Assembly (NCBI RefSeq): GCF_900537115.1
Contig: NZ_UNRG01000002.1
Coordinates: 673,924 to 737,923, forward strand
DNA from: Arthrobacter sp. Alg241-R88
GTDB taxonomy: Bacteria > Actinomycetota > Actinomycetes > Actinomycetales > Micrococcaceae
DNA length: 64,000 nt
Direction: 5' to 3'
Shown: positions 8,873 through 16,964 of the stretch, one piece after another
Numbering within the stretch: the stretch's first letter is position 1
How the letters are laid out: each line of letters begins with the position of its first letter
Made by a program: the position numbers and the translations under genes
The notes under the pieces: model-generated
The model's database searches: none
Told to the model about the DNA's origin: nothing
The model's input: only the letters and a program-made list of their open reading frames with translations

Positions 8873-9634
8873 CTAGAAGAGGGCTTCCACAGGGCGGATC
8901 AGTTCAGGGCCGTTGTTGCGGACGTTGCCCACGTCCTTTCCCACTGAGTCCACGTGCCAGTCCGAAGCCACGTCCTTGACCCGCGAGCGCACCAGGTCAA
9001 CCAGCCCCGCGGCGTCGTCGGCCTCCGGGTCCAGCCATGCCTGCATCGTGGAGTTGTCCATCGGCAGCGGCACACGGTCATGCAACGCGGTCAGCTTGCC
9101 GAAGACAGTTGATTCGCTGCCGGGCGGCGGAGTGTCAGTAGTCAGGATTGACGTGGACAGCATCCAGCCGCCGGGCTCCCCCGCCGGCCAGGCCGGATCC
9201 TTCCACCACTCATAGAGCCCGGCAAAAACCAAGCCCCGCCCCTCGCCGGGATGGACGTAGTAGGGCTGCTTCCCTTTCCCGGGACCCTGCTTCCATTCGT
9301 AATAACCGTCTGCGGGCACAGCGCACCGGCGTGACTGGATGGCCTTGCGGAACGCCGGCTTCTCCAGCACGGATTCGCTCCGGGCGTTGATCATCCGCGA
9401 GCCGATACCCGGGTCCTTGGCCCAGGAGGGAACCAGTCCCCACCGCGCCACGTGCAGCTGGCGCACCTGCTTGCGCTCCGGGCCCTCATCGATCAGCCGC
9501 TCCAGGACGATGGGAACGTCATCGGTTGGCGCGACATTCCACGACGGCGGGATGGCCACCTCCTCCTCAAGCTCGGCGTCGAACTCAGCCAGGAGGTCCC
9601 CCACGGCACGTGCCATCACATAGCGTCCACACAT
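8873..9634 (-). CDS. SOS response-associated peptidase (SRAP/HMCES family)
   Basis: A 253-residue SRAP protein that protects abasic sites in single-stranded DNA by forming a covalent thiazolidine link through its N-terminal Cys. Key residues are present: MCGRYV (Cys2, exposed after Met removal), PSWNVAPT (Asn), DGYYEWK (Glu) and LHDRVPLPM (His). The length is in the normal range. No SOS box like the one at 7566 is seen upstream, so control by LexA is not supported here. It is the E. coli YedK equivalent. Confidence 0.93.
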   Translation of the reverse strand: MCGRYVMARAVGDLLAEFDAELEEEVAIPPSWNVAPTDDVPIVLERLIDEGPERKQVRQLHVARWGLVPSWAKDPGIGSRMINARSESVLEKPAFRKAIQSRRCAVPADGYYEWKQGPGKGKQPYYVHPGEGRGLVFAGLYEWWKDPAWPAGEPGGWMLSTSILTTDTPPPGSESTVFGKLTALHDRVPLPMDNSTMQAWLDPEADDAAGLVDLVRSRVKDVASDWHVDSVGKDVGNVRNNGPELIRPVEALF

Positions 9635-9762
9635 GGCTCCAGCATGCCATCGGCGGCAGGAGCTGTCATCCGGTGGCGGCCACGGGCGCAGTTGCCGGGA
9701 ATAGCGGGCTGCACGCTACCGTTGTCAGGAATGAACCCGTAAGCGACACGTAGGAGAAATCC

Positions 9763-10020
9763 GTGGACTTCACCCCCGAAACCGGCACCATCACCATGTT
9801 TTCCACCACCTGGTGCGGCTACTGCAACCGGCTGAAGAAGCAGCTGGACGCGCAGGGCATCGGCTACACCGAGATCAACATCGAGGAAGTGGACGGTACT
9901 GCAGAACTGGTGGAGCAGCTGAACGGCGGAAACCGCACGGTGCCCACGGTCCTGTTCCCGGACGGCACCGCGGCTACCAACCCTTCCGCTGCCGAGGTCA
10001 AGAACCGCCTCGCAGCGTAG
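9763..10020 (+). CDS. mrx1: Mycoredoxin (glutaredoxin-like, CGYC active site)
   Basis: An 85-residue glutaredoxin-fold protein with active site WCGYC near the N-terminus, the cis-proline TVPTV and C-terminal PSAAEVKNRL. Mycoredoxins use mycothiol to reduce protein mixed disulphides in actinobacteria, which fits the proposed taxonomy. Translation starts at a GTG with TAGGAG seven bases upstream. The gene is followed by a strong hairpin terminator and appears monocistronic. A plain thioredoxin is less likely because the protein is short and has the CxYC signature. Confidence 0.9.
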   Translation: MDFTPETGTITMFSTTWCGYCNRLKKQLDAQGIGYTEINIEEVDGTAELVEQLNGGNRTVPTVLFPDGTAATNPSAAEVKNRLAA

Positions 10021-10082
10021 CCGGGAGGCCGGCCAGAGGGCCGGCAGCCCAGCCATCCGCCGTCGGAGGCGTGTAATAACCA

Positions 10083-10116
10083 AAACGGGACCATCACTTC
10101 GGTGCTGGTCCCGTTT
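10083..10116. terminator. Bidirectional hairpin terminator between mrx1 and the lipoate ligase gene
   Basis: Perfect 11-bp arms AAACGGGACCA and TGGTCCCGTTT, with an inner CAC-TTCG-GTG stem and a TTCG tetraloop. The A and T ends serve both strands, matching the convergent genes on either side. Confidence 0.85.
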
Positions 10117-10139
10117 GTGTACCTGCCATACCCGGCCGG

Positions 10140-10886
10140 TTATGCCCCCAGGCTGCTGAAGGCAGCGCTCGTGAGGGTGGCATGGCCCGCATAGGTTGCC
10201 AGCAGCGCGTCCTCCACCGCGGCGACGTCCACTCCCGGCACAAGGTCATTGACGGCTCCGGCCGTGGCGGGGTCCCACTCCAGGCCCAAAGCCGCGTAAC
10301 TGTCGGTGAGGACCTTGCGGATGGGGGCGGAGTTTTCCACGACGATGACGGAGCTGAACAACCAGCCTCCTGCCACCACGCGCTGGGCAGTGCCCACCAG
10401 CTTGATCCGGGAGCCGGCTGTCCGGTCCGTGCCGTGCACACTGTATTCCCCGGGGCAGTATTCACCCGGGATCTCCCCCACGGCCGCGTGCACTCCCACG
10501 CTGCGCAGCGCTTCGGCGAACAGCTCACCAAAGTATCCGAACCGGCTTTTCGATCCTGCAATGGCATCTGCATCCGGTTCGATGTGGTCCACCACGAGGG
10601 TTCCCTGGTGGTAGGCAGCAGCGCGCCCTCCCGCCCTGCGGACCAGCGGCTCAAAACCGTTGTCGCGGCAGGCCTGGGCCGCTGCCTCGAAGCCCGGCAG
10701 CCGGGTGTCCCGCTGCCCGAATGCCACCGTAGGGGCAGGCCGGTACAGCCGAAGCATGGGGCCGATATTCCCCGCCTTTGCCTTGGCGAGGAGCTCCAGG
10801 CCAAATTCCAGGTCACGGGCGGCGCCGAGCGACGCCTCCTGCCGCACCACTGTCAGCGTGCGGGGTCCCGGTCCGGCGTGATGCAT
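10140..10886 (-). CDS. Lipoate--protein ligase family protein
   Basis: A protein of about 248 residues with the biotin/lipoate protein ligase fold. The signature appears as RRAGGRAAAYHQGTLVV, with the expected downstream lysine in IKLVGTAQ and the GGWLFSSVIVVE strand. The family attaches lipoyl or octanoyl groups to carrier lysines; whether this one is a ligase or an octanoyltransferase-like scavenger cannot be told. Start 10886 (MHHAGPGPRT) is preferred; ATGs at 10910 and 10967 would run into the divergent neighbour. The two divergent starts are only 16 bp apart, so their promoters must lie inside each other's coding region. Confidence 0.8.
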   Translation of the reverse strand: MHHAGPGPRTLTVVRQEASLGAARDLEFGLELLAKAKAGNIGPMLRLYRPAPTVAFGQRDTRLPGFEAAAQACRDNGFEPLVRRAGGRAAAYHQGTLVVDHIEPDADAIAGSKSRFGYFGELFAEALRSVGVHAAVGEIPGEYCPGEYSVHGTDRTAGSRIKLVGTAQRVVAGGWLFSSVIVVENSAPIRKVLTDSYAALGLEWDPATAGAVNDLVPGVDVAAVEDALLATYAGHATLTSAAFSSLGA

Positions 10887-10902
10887 GTTGCTAAGCTCCC
10901 CT

Positions 10903-11295
10903 ATGGTCATCTTGCAATTCCTTGTTGTTGCCGCCGCATTCGCAGTGATTGACGCCGTCTGGCTCAAGCTGATGAACCCGTTCTACCGGAGCCACATCGG
11001 CGATCTGCTGGCTGACAAGCCAAACCTAGGGTACGCGGTTGCCTTCTACGTCATTTACATCGCCGGAATTGTGTTCTTTGCCCTCCGGCCCGCGCTCGAC
11101 GGCGGCGGCTGGCTTACGGCCTTGGGCTACGGTGCTGCGCTGGGCGCCTTCGCCTACGCCACCTATGACCTGACTAACGCGGCAACCCTCAAGGTGTGGC
11201 CGTTGCAGCTGATTGTGGTGGACATGCTCTGGGGCGCTGCTTTGACCGGGCTGTCCACCCTCGCCGGCTGGCTTGTCTTCCAAGGCCGGGGCTGA
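10903..11295 (+). CDS. DUF2177 family membrane protein
   Basis: A 130-residue integral membrane protein with four hydrophobic helices. It has the family pattern FAVIDAVWLKLMNPFYRSHIG near the N-terminus and FAYATYDLTNAATLKVWP in the middle. DUF2177 proteins have no assigned function. Start at 10903 gives a clean first transmembrane helix (VILQFLVVAAAF); an ATG 18 bases upstream is also possible. Divergent from the lipoate ligase gene. Confidence 0.82.
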   Translation: MVILQFLVVAAAFAVIDAVWLKLMNPFYRSHIGDLLADKPNLGYAVAFYVIYIAGIVFFALRPALDGGGWLTALGYGAALGAFAYATYDLTNAATLKVWPLQLIVVDMLWGAALTGLSTLAGWLVFQGRG

Positions 11296-11346
11296 CCCGG
11301 CCGGAGACTGAATATCGTCCCGGATGGAGTCACGCCCGCGCAGCCA

Positions 11347-12150
11347 TCACGTCTTCCGCACGGTGAGGATCTGCTCTGCCCGGCCGAAGGGGCCCTGGAG
11401 GTCATGCAGCACCGTGGAAGTGAGGCCGATTCCGTCCCCGCCGAAGGAGACTGCGTTGTCCAGCCCCAGCCATTCCCCTTCGGGGCGGCGGTACATGTGG
11501 ATCTGCAGGTCCAGGTTGGGGAACGCGTAGCTGTCCGCGCCCGGAGGTACCCGTGCAGCGATGCCGTTGGCGGTGTCCACCAGCCCCATCAGCCGCGCGA
11601 GGTCGCCGCTGTCTTCGCGGTCGGTGAGGGGATGGTCAGTGCGCAGCCATACCTTGCCGGCCCCTGGCCGGTGCCCTTCCGCTACCCGCATCTCAAGGGA
11701 TCGGATGTAGCCGCCCGGCCATACTGATGCTCCGTCGTAAGGCTTGCATTCGTCGGGACCGGGAATGGCAGTGTCTTCCACCGCGGCTACCTCGGAGGTA
11801 TCACTGGTGACCAGCCGCCAGGCGGTGGCACGGATCGCTGTCCGGCCGCCCGCCACCAGCTCGGCCTGCAGCAGTTCGATGGTCCTGCCCGGCCGCAGCG
11901 TGGTGGTCTCGATGTGGAATTCGCCGCCGGGGATCAGGCCCAGGATCTCGAAGCTGAGCCGGGCCATCCGCATGTCCTTCCGCGGCTGGTGCCGCTCGAG
12001 GCTGTCGGCCATCAGCCCGGAGGCCGGCGCCATGTGCTGCTCGTGGACGTTCCAGGCGCCCTGGGCGTGGATGGTGGAGCGGAAGCGGCCATCGCCCAGG
12101 GCCTGGTAATAGAAGTTTCCCTCAGCCAGTTCAGGCAGATCAGCAGTCAA
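11347..12150 (-). CDS. Thioesterase family protein (double hotdog)
   Basis: A 267-residue protein resembling acyl-CoA thioesterases of the TesB-like double-hotdog type. The N-terminal half has FYYQALGDGRFRSTIHAQGAWN and ARLSFEILGLIPGG, the C-terminal half DLQIHMYRRPEGEWLGLDN and GLTSTVLHDLQGPFGRAEQ, as in the family's paired hotdog repeats. It would hydrolyse acyl-CoA; the chain length is unknown. It stands alone, converging with the DUF2177 gene. Confidence 0.78.
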   Translation of the reverse strand: MTADLPELAEGNFYYQALGDGRFRSTIHAQGAWNVHEQHMAPASGLMADSLERHQPRKDMRMARLSFEILGLIPGGEFHIETTTLRPGRTIELLQAELVAGGRTAIRATAWRLVTSDTSEVAAVEDTAIPGPDECKPYDGASVWPGGYIRSLEMRVAEGHRPGAGKVWLRTDHPLTDREDSGDLARLMGLVDTANGIAARVPPGADSYAFPNLDLQIHMYRRPEGEWLGLDNAVSFGGDGIGLTSTVLHDLQGPFGRAEQILTVRKT

Positions 12151-12320
12151 CGGGTGCCCTTCGAAGGAGATGTCAGTGAATTGCCAATAACTCTATCGTT
12201 TTGCTCCGGGACCGCCGCCAGGAGCTGCCATCCGACGCGGCGAAATGTTGGAGCCTGGGGGCTGTCATCTGGGTAGACTCAGGAACTGGTCCTGTCAGCA
12301 ACCCTCGGAAGAGGTGTTCC

Positions 12321-12998
12321 ATGCGCGTCATCAGCTACAACCTCCGCAAGCACAAGGCAAGCGGTGAACTCCTTGCCCTGGCACGGAACCACGATATTGA
12401 TGCGCTCTGCCTCCAGGAGGTGGATTCCAGCGACCTCCCGGAAACCCTTGGCCCGCTTCACCTCGCGGACGCCACCAAGGGAAACCGGCTCGGGCTCGCC
12501 ATCTACTACCGCACCAGCCGATTCACGGCCCTGGACACCCAGTCCTTCGCCTTGAAGAAGTCGATGCATGACCGCGTACTGGCACCGGCCCACGAACGGC
12601 TCATCGGAACCCGCGTGATGGACAACGAGACCCAGCACGAACTGGTGATCGGTTCCTTCCACGCCGCACCCCTGACCGCCTCCAACTCGCTGCGGCGGAA
12701 GCAGATCCACGCCGCCCACGCCGAGCTCCTCAGCATGGGCAAGGGCCTGATGACGCTGATGGTGGGGGATTTCAACTACCCGTTCTTCACCAAGAACCTG
12801 CACGTGCACATGAAGAACTCTGGGTATGCCCTCTCGCTGAGCAACCGGCGCACGTACACCCGCTACAAGGTGTTCAAGGGCCACTTCGACTTCGCAACGT
12901 CGCTGGGGCTCGACATCACGAGCGTGGAGACCCTCCCGCGCGGCAACTCGGACCACCTGCCCATCCTGGTCCACGCCGAATACGGCCCGGACTACTGA
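12321..12998 (+). CDS. Endonuclease/exonuclease/phosphatase family protein
   Basis: A 225-residue EEP-fold metal-dependent phosphodiesterase. The conserved stations appear in order: YNLRKHK (Asn), CLQEVDSSD (Glu), GSFHAAP (His), VGDFNYPFF (Asp, Asn) and NSDHLPI (Asp-His). Members cut DNA, RNA or phospholipid headgroups; no secretion signal is present, so an intracellular nuclease or phosphatase is likely. Start at 12321 gives MRVISYN, the usual first strand; the reading frame upstream is not protein-like. Confidence 0.88.
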   Translation: MRVISYNLRKHKASGELLALARNHDIDALCLQEVDSSDLPETLGPLHLADATKGNRLGLAIYYRTSRFTALDTQSFALKKSMHDRVLAPAHERLIGTRVMDNETQHELVIGSFHAAPLTASNSLRRKQIHAAHAELLSMGKGLMTLMVGDFNYPFFTKNLHVHMKNSGYALSLSNRRTYTRYKVFKGHFDFATSLGLDITSVETLPRGNSDHLPILVHAEYGPDY

Positions 12999-13090
12999 CG
13001 GGCGTCCACGGCTAAGCGCCGGAAACGAGCCGCTCCCGCAGGTCCGGCCACGCGGCCGCGAAACCGGGATGCAACTCCTTGCTTTCCACG

Positions 13091-13522
13091 TCACGCCAGC
13101 GGAATCCACAGCAGTTCAAGGCTCTCCGGATCGCTGATGACCGGATCAAACGGCTCCGTCACCAGTACCACCACCGTGGTGTAGGACCAGTAGTCCAGGT
13201 CCAGCACCGAGGTGAAGAGCACGTCAACGTTCTCCGGCGGCACGGCGGCCTCCTCATAGGCCTCACGCAATGCGCCCACAACGGCGTCCTCGCCTTCATG
13301 GAGCGCCCCGCCGGGCAGTCCCCAGGTTCCCCCGTTGTGGCTCCAGATGGCGCGGTGCTGCAGGAGCACACCCTTGGCGGGATCGTAGGCGAGCACCCCG
13401 GCAGCGCCGAACCTGCCCCAGTACCTGCCGTGTTCCCCGTCCACCCAGGCGTCACCGGGATCGCGCGGGCCGGTACGGACAGGCGGTGTGGAGGACGGCG
13501 TTGAAGCCAGCGAGTGATCCAT
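13091..13522 (-). CDS. NUDIX hydrolase
   Basis: A 143-residue Nudix protein. The Nudix box reads GALHEGEDAVVGALREAYEEAAV: the metal-binding REAYEE is intact, while the final Gly of the consensus is Ala. It probably hydrolyses a nucleoside diphosphate derivative, perhaps a house-cleaning role. The neighbours on both sides are unrelated single genes. Start 13522 (MDHSLAST) is preferred over an ATG twelve codons upstream. Confidence 0.9.
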   Translation of the reverse strand: MDHSLASTPSSTPPVRTGPRDPGDAWVDGEHGRYWGRFGAAGVLAYDPAKGVLLQHRAIWSHNGGTWGLPGGALHEGEDAVVGALREAYEEAAVPPENVDVLFTSVLDLDYWSYTTVVVLVTEPFDPVISDPESLELLWIPLA

Positions 13523-13571
13523 CGCTCCAGTCTGACAGGTGGACCGGAAGCGGCGCATCTACTGCGCGGCG

Positions 13572-13763
13572 CTAGTGCCCGTTGCCGCGTTCGACGGCGA
13601 AATCACCGCCGGGGTACATGATGGTTTCGTGGCCGTCGTCAAAGCGGACCAGGTAGGGCGGCGTTCCGCCCTGCCCGCGCACTTCCAGAATTACGCCGTG
13701 CCGGTCTGTCGACCCGACGTTCCTTCCGTGAACGATGATCCTGTCACCCTGTGCAGCCTCCAT
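13572..13763 (-). CDS. DUF1918 domain protein
   Basis: A 63-residue protein typical of DUF1918, a small SH3-like beta-barrel family common in actinobacteria. Recognisable parts are AAQGDRIIVHGRNVG at the start and PPYLVRFDDGHETIMYPGGD at the end. Function unknown. The start at 13763 is the one that gives the family's normal length. It diverges from the phosphoesterase gene. Confidence 0.88.
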   Translation of the reverse strand: MEAAQGDRIIVHGRNVGSTDRHGVILEVRGQGGTPPYLVRFDDGHETIMYPGGDFAVERGNGH

Positions 13764-13860
13764 GGCTATCACCTCCAGCCCCAGATTACGACTGCCCGCC
13801 ATGAGGAACAATGCCAAAAAAGTTGCCGGCGGAACCGGGCCGGCATGGCAGGATTTCCCC

Positions 13861-14379
13861 ATGCCGCTTAACCTTCTGCTGGTCGCCGATACCCACGTGC
13901 CCAAGCGCGCCAAGGCACTCCCCGCGCAGTTGCGGGCCGCCGTCGAAAGCGCTGATGTGGTGTTCCACGCCGGCGACTGGGTGACGGCGGAACTGCTGGA
14001 CCAGCTGGAGCACCGCAGCAGCCGCCTGATTGGTGTCTACGGCAATAACGACGGTCCTGACCTGCGCGCCCGGTTGCCTGAAACGGCCACCGCCACACTT
14101 GAGGGTGTCCGGTTCGCCATGGCGCACGAAACCGGACAGGCGAAGGGCCGGGAAGCGCGGTGCGAGGCGCTTTACCCGGACGCCGACGTGCTGGTCTTCG
14201 GGCACAGCCACATCCCGTGGGACACCACCTCCCCGGGAGGACTGCGGCTGCTGAACCCGGGCTCCCCCACGGACCGGCGCCGCCAGCCTGCCTGCACGTA
14301 CATGACAGCGGTAGTGGACTCGGGAACCATCAGTGATGTCAGGCTGGTGGAGGTCCGCCCGGACTCGAAACGCCACTGA
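13861..14379 (+). CDS. YfcE/MJ0936-type metallophosphoesterase
   Basis: A 172-residue calcineurin-like phosphodiesterase. All metal-site motifs are present: LLVADTHV (Asp, His), VVFHAGDW (Asp), GVYGNNDG (Asn), MAHET (His) and VFGHSHIPW (His-His). The family hydrolyses phosphodiesters such as 2',3'-cyclic nucleotides in vitro; physiological substrate unknown. The ATG at 13861 gives an immediate beta strand into the first motif. Confidence 0.9.
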   Translation: MPLNLLLVADTHVPKRAKALPAQLRAAVESADVVFHAGDWVTAELLDQLEHRSSRLIGVYGNNDGPDLRARLPETATATLEGVRFAMAHETGQAKGREARCEALYPDADVLVFGHSHIPWDTTSPGGLRLLNPGSPTDRRRQPACTYMTAVVDSGTISDVRLVEVRPDSKRH

Positions 14380-14488
14380 ACCAGTACTGAAAAGCGGGTT
14401 GGCAGGGACAGGCCGATGTGCCTAGGCTTGGAACGGTAAGCATGCTTAGTTTTACCGTGTTCCACCCCTACCCAACAGGAGGACCACC

Positions 14489-15382
14489 ATGACAGACCAG
14501 TACACCTTCCGCGACCCCGTGACCGCCTACGGAAAAATCTCTCCCCCCGAGCAGCACCAGCCCGAGCCCGGCCTGGACGCTGAGCTGGAGCCCAAAGCGG
14601 ACCTCGGCGAGAACACCTACCGCGGGACCGGCCGGCTGGAAGGCAGGAAGGCCATCGTGACCGGCGCGGACTCCGGGATCGGGGCGGCCACCGCCATCGC
14701 CTTCGCCCGGGAGGGGGCCGACGTCGTCCTGTCCTACCTGCCGGAGGAGGAAGAGGACGCAGCCCGCATCGCCGGACTGATCGAGGCCGCCGGCCGCAAG
14801 GCCGTCAAGGTCCCCGGAGACCTGAAGGACCCCAACGTCTGCCGCGAGGTGGTTGACACCGCGGTGGCCGTGCTCGGCGGCGTAGACATCCTGGTGAACA
14901 ACGCCGGCAAGCAGGTGGCGCAGGAGGAGCTGACCGCCATCACGGACGAGCAGTTCGACCACACCCTGAAGACCAATGTGTACGCGATGTTCTGGCTGAC
15001 CAAGGCTGCCCTCCCGCACATGCCCGCAGGATCAACCATCATCAACACCACGTCCATCCAGGCTTACAACCCGTCCCCCACGCTGCTGGACTACGCCACC
15101 ACAAAGGGCAGCATCAACAACTTCACCAAGGGGCTGGCCCAGCAGCTCGCGCCGAAGGGCATCCGCGTCAACGCCGTAGCGCCGGGACCCATCTGGACGC
15201 CGCTGCAGGTCAGCAGCGGCCAGCCCAAGGAGGACCTGCCGGAGTTCGGCCAGTCCACTCCCCTGGGCCGGGCGGGACAGCCGGCGGAGCTCGCCCCGGC
15301 GTATGTTTTCCTGGCATCGCCGGAGTCCAGCTACGTCATCGGGGAAACGCTGAACGTCAACGGCGGCAGCCCCTCGCCGTAG
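14489..15382 (+). CDS. SDR family oxidoreductase (YghA-like)
   Basis: A 297-residue short-chain dehydrogenase with an N-terminal extension of about 45 residues before the Rossmann fold, as in the YghA/general-stress SDR subgroup. Motifs: VTGADSGIGAA (NADP binding), LVNNAGKQ, catalytic Ser in NTTSIQAYN and Tyr-Lys in YATTKGS. It is preceded by a good AGGAGG site. Substrate not readable. It ends at a strong hairpin that also terminates the opposing gene. Confidence 0.92.
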   Translation: MTDQYTFRDPVTAYGKISPPEQHQPEPGLDAELEPKADLGENTYRGTGRLEGRKAIVTGADSGIGAATAIAFAREGADVVLSYLPEEEEDAARIAGLIEAAGRKAVKVPGDLKDPNVCREVVDTAVAVLGGVDILVNNAGKQVAQEELTAITDEQFDHTLKTNVYAMFWLTKAALPHMPAGSTIINTTSIQAYNPSPTLLDYATTKGSINNFTKGLAQQLAPKGIRVNAVAPGPIWTPLQVSSGQPKEDLPEFGQSTPLGRAGQPAELAPAYVFLASPESSYVIGETLNVNGGSPSP

Positions 15383-15404
15383 CGTTGAGCTACAGCATGT
15401 GAGT

Positions 15405-15449
15405 CCGACGGCGGTACCTTTGCGCAATTGCGCAGGGCGCCGCCGTCGG
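15405..15449. terminator. Bidirectional hairpin terminator
   Basis: Arms CCGACGGCGG and CCGCCGTCGG surround an inner palindrome TGCGCAATTGCGCA. It lies between the convergent SDR and DUF1810 genes. There is no long T-run, so termination strength is uncertain. Confidence 0.65.
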
Positions 15450-15465
15450 CTCTTAAGCGTTGGCC

Positions 15466-15909
15466 TTACTGTTCGTCCTTGCCCGCCAGCAGCTCGTCGG
15501 TAGCGGCATCCGGCTGCCCATCGAAGAACTGGGCCAGGACGGTTTTGAAGACGGTCTCCCCGGGAGCTGCGCGGAGGAAAAGCGTCATGGACGACTGCAG
15601 CTTCCGGGCGTCGATTCCGCCGAGGATGTCCTCCGCCGGGCGGCCTTTGTGGTTGGTGACGGCAAGTGCGCAGTCAAGCAGCCTGGGGCCCAGCACGGGA
15701 TGGTCCAGGTAGTCCCGGGCTTCGGCAAGGGAGCTGATGGCGTACCGCCGCGACATGTCACTCTGGCCCAGGCCGGCGATCTGCGGGAAGATGAACCACA
15801 TCCAGTGGCCGGATTTCCTTCCCAGCTGCAGTTCCGCCAGGGCCTGGTCATAGGTTCCGCCGCTGTCCTGCGCGGCAACAAAGCGGTCCAGGTTATAGGG
15901 ATCGTTCAT
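15466..15909 (-). CDS. DUF1810 domain protein
   Basis: A 147-residue protein with the DUF1810 signature: DPYNLDRFVAAQ at the start, the SGHWMWFIFPQIAGLG block and LAVTNHKGRPAEDILGGID. The fold is helical; function is unknown, and it is often annotated YPO or calpastatin-like by mistake. The ATG at 15909 overlaps the end of the upstream AlkD-like gene by 17 bases, so the two are co-translated in a three-gene unit with the DksA-like gene. Confidence 0.85.
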   Translation of the reverse strand: MNDPYNLDRFVAAQDSGGTYDQALAELQLGRKSGHWMWFIFPQIAGLGQSDMSRRYAISSLAEARDYLDHPVLGPRLLDCALAVTNHKGRPAEDILGGIDARKLQSSMTLFLRAAPGETVFKTVLAQFFDGQPDAATDELLAGKDEQ

Positions 15910-16462
15910 GGGGGTCTCCTTGTGGTGGGGCTTCGGGGGCAGGTTGCTGTGCGAGGTAGGCGGCGGCGCTGACCAGCCGGCTGTCGGAGTCCGTCCGCCA
16001 CCGGGCCAGGACAACATCTGCGCGCTGCCGGTCGCGCCCGCCGAGCCGGGCCAGGAAGGGCGCCACGACGTCGGCCAGCAGGGGTTCGGCCAGTTCGTTC
16101 GTGCCGGCAGAGCGCAGGAAGCCCTCAATCCGCGTCAGGTCCGAATGGCGCAGTAGAGACACCTTGGTTTGCAGCAGCACAACGGCGGCAAGCCGGCGCT
16201 CGAAGACTGCCTTGGAGCCTGGCCGGGGCTGACCCCACAGGGCGGATGCCAGCTGTACCACGCCGTCGTGATCGAAGTCCTTGTACTTGCGGAGCGCGTC
16301 GCGGATGGTTCCCCGGACAGCACCCACTGAGGAGCCGTAGGAGGCCAGCTGCCCGCCCAGCCGGCGCTCGACGTCGTCCGCACGGTACCAGGCACCCTCG
16401 TTCTGCAGCGTGCGGTCAACGAAGGCGGCGGCAGCCGTCACGTGGTCCACGCCGATGCTCAT
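15893..16462 (-). CDS. DNA alkylation repair protein-like (AlkD/HEAT family)
   Basis: A 189-residue all-helical protein. Its repeats resemble the HEAT-like repeats of AlkD glycosylases: VRGTIRDALRKYKDFDHDGVVQLASALWG and LLRHSDLTRIEGFLRSAG, then a tail with VLARWRTDSDSRLVSAAAYLA. AlkD enzymes excise bulky alkylated bases. The catalytic Trp/Asp/Arg set cannot be fixed by eye, so enzyme activity is not certain. Start at 16462 (MSIGVDHVTAA) overlaps the end of the DksA-like gene by four bases; it also overlaps DUF1810, showing a compact operon. Confidence 0.65.
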   Translation of the reverse strand: MSIGVDHVTAAAAFVDRTLQNEGAWYRADDVERRLGGQLASYGSSVGAVRGTIRDALRKYKDFDHDGVVQLASALWGQPRPGSKAVFERRLAAVVLLQTKVSLLRHSDLTRIEGFLRSAGTNELAEPLLADVVAPFLARLGGRDRQRADVVLARWRTDSDSRLVSAAAYLAQQPAPEAPPQGDPHERSL

Positions 16463-16818
16463 TGACCGCGGCCTGCCGATGCGTGCCGGATGCAGAACGG
16501 AGTCCACGGCCGCGCCTCCAGCCTGCCTTCGGCGATAGCTTCCCCGCAGACGGCGCAGGTCCCATAAGTGCCGGCGGCGATCCTGGCCAGGGCCGCCTCC
16601 ACTTCTCCGAGCCCAGCACTGCTCTGCTTTAGCAGGGCGGACGCCTGGGACAGCTCGAAGGCGATGGTGGAGCCCTCCGGATCGTGTTCGTCATCCACGT
16701 TGGAGTCCTGGCGCGCTGAATTTGCGGAGGCGATGTCCGCACGGAGGGCCGGCAGGAGGGCAACCTTCCGCTCCCGTTCCTCCTCAAGCAGGATCCGAAA
16801 CCGTTCGTAGTCGGGCAT
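16459..16818 (-). CDS. TraR/DksA family zinc-finger protein
   Basis: A 119-residue protein with a coiled-coil N-terminal half (EEERERKVALLPALRADIA) and a C-terminal DksA-type zinc finger, CAVC followed by CIRH. The usual fourth Cys is replaced by His, giving a CCCH set. DksA-like proteins bind RNA polymerase through the secondary channel; the actinobacterial short forms are less studied. First gene of a three-gene overlapping unit. Start ATG at 16818 is the only sensible one. Confidence 0.88.
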   Translation of the reverse strand: MPDYERFRILLEEERERKVALLPALRADIASANSARQDSNVDDEHDPEGSTIAFELSQASALLKQSSAGLGEVEAALARIAAGTYGTCAVCGEAIAEGRLEARPWTPFCIRHASAGRGQ

Positions 16819-16964
16819 GGGAAAAGCCTACGCGGGGTCAGTACCAGTTCCTCGCCACCGGTGGTTCCAGGCGGCGCACGGCGAGCCGTCATTGACGGCC
16901 AGCGTTTCTCGTTATGGCTCGGAGAAACATCCGCCTTCCGCACGCCAGGCGCGCATGCCGCGCC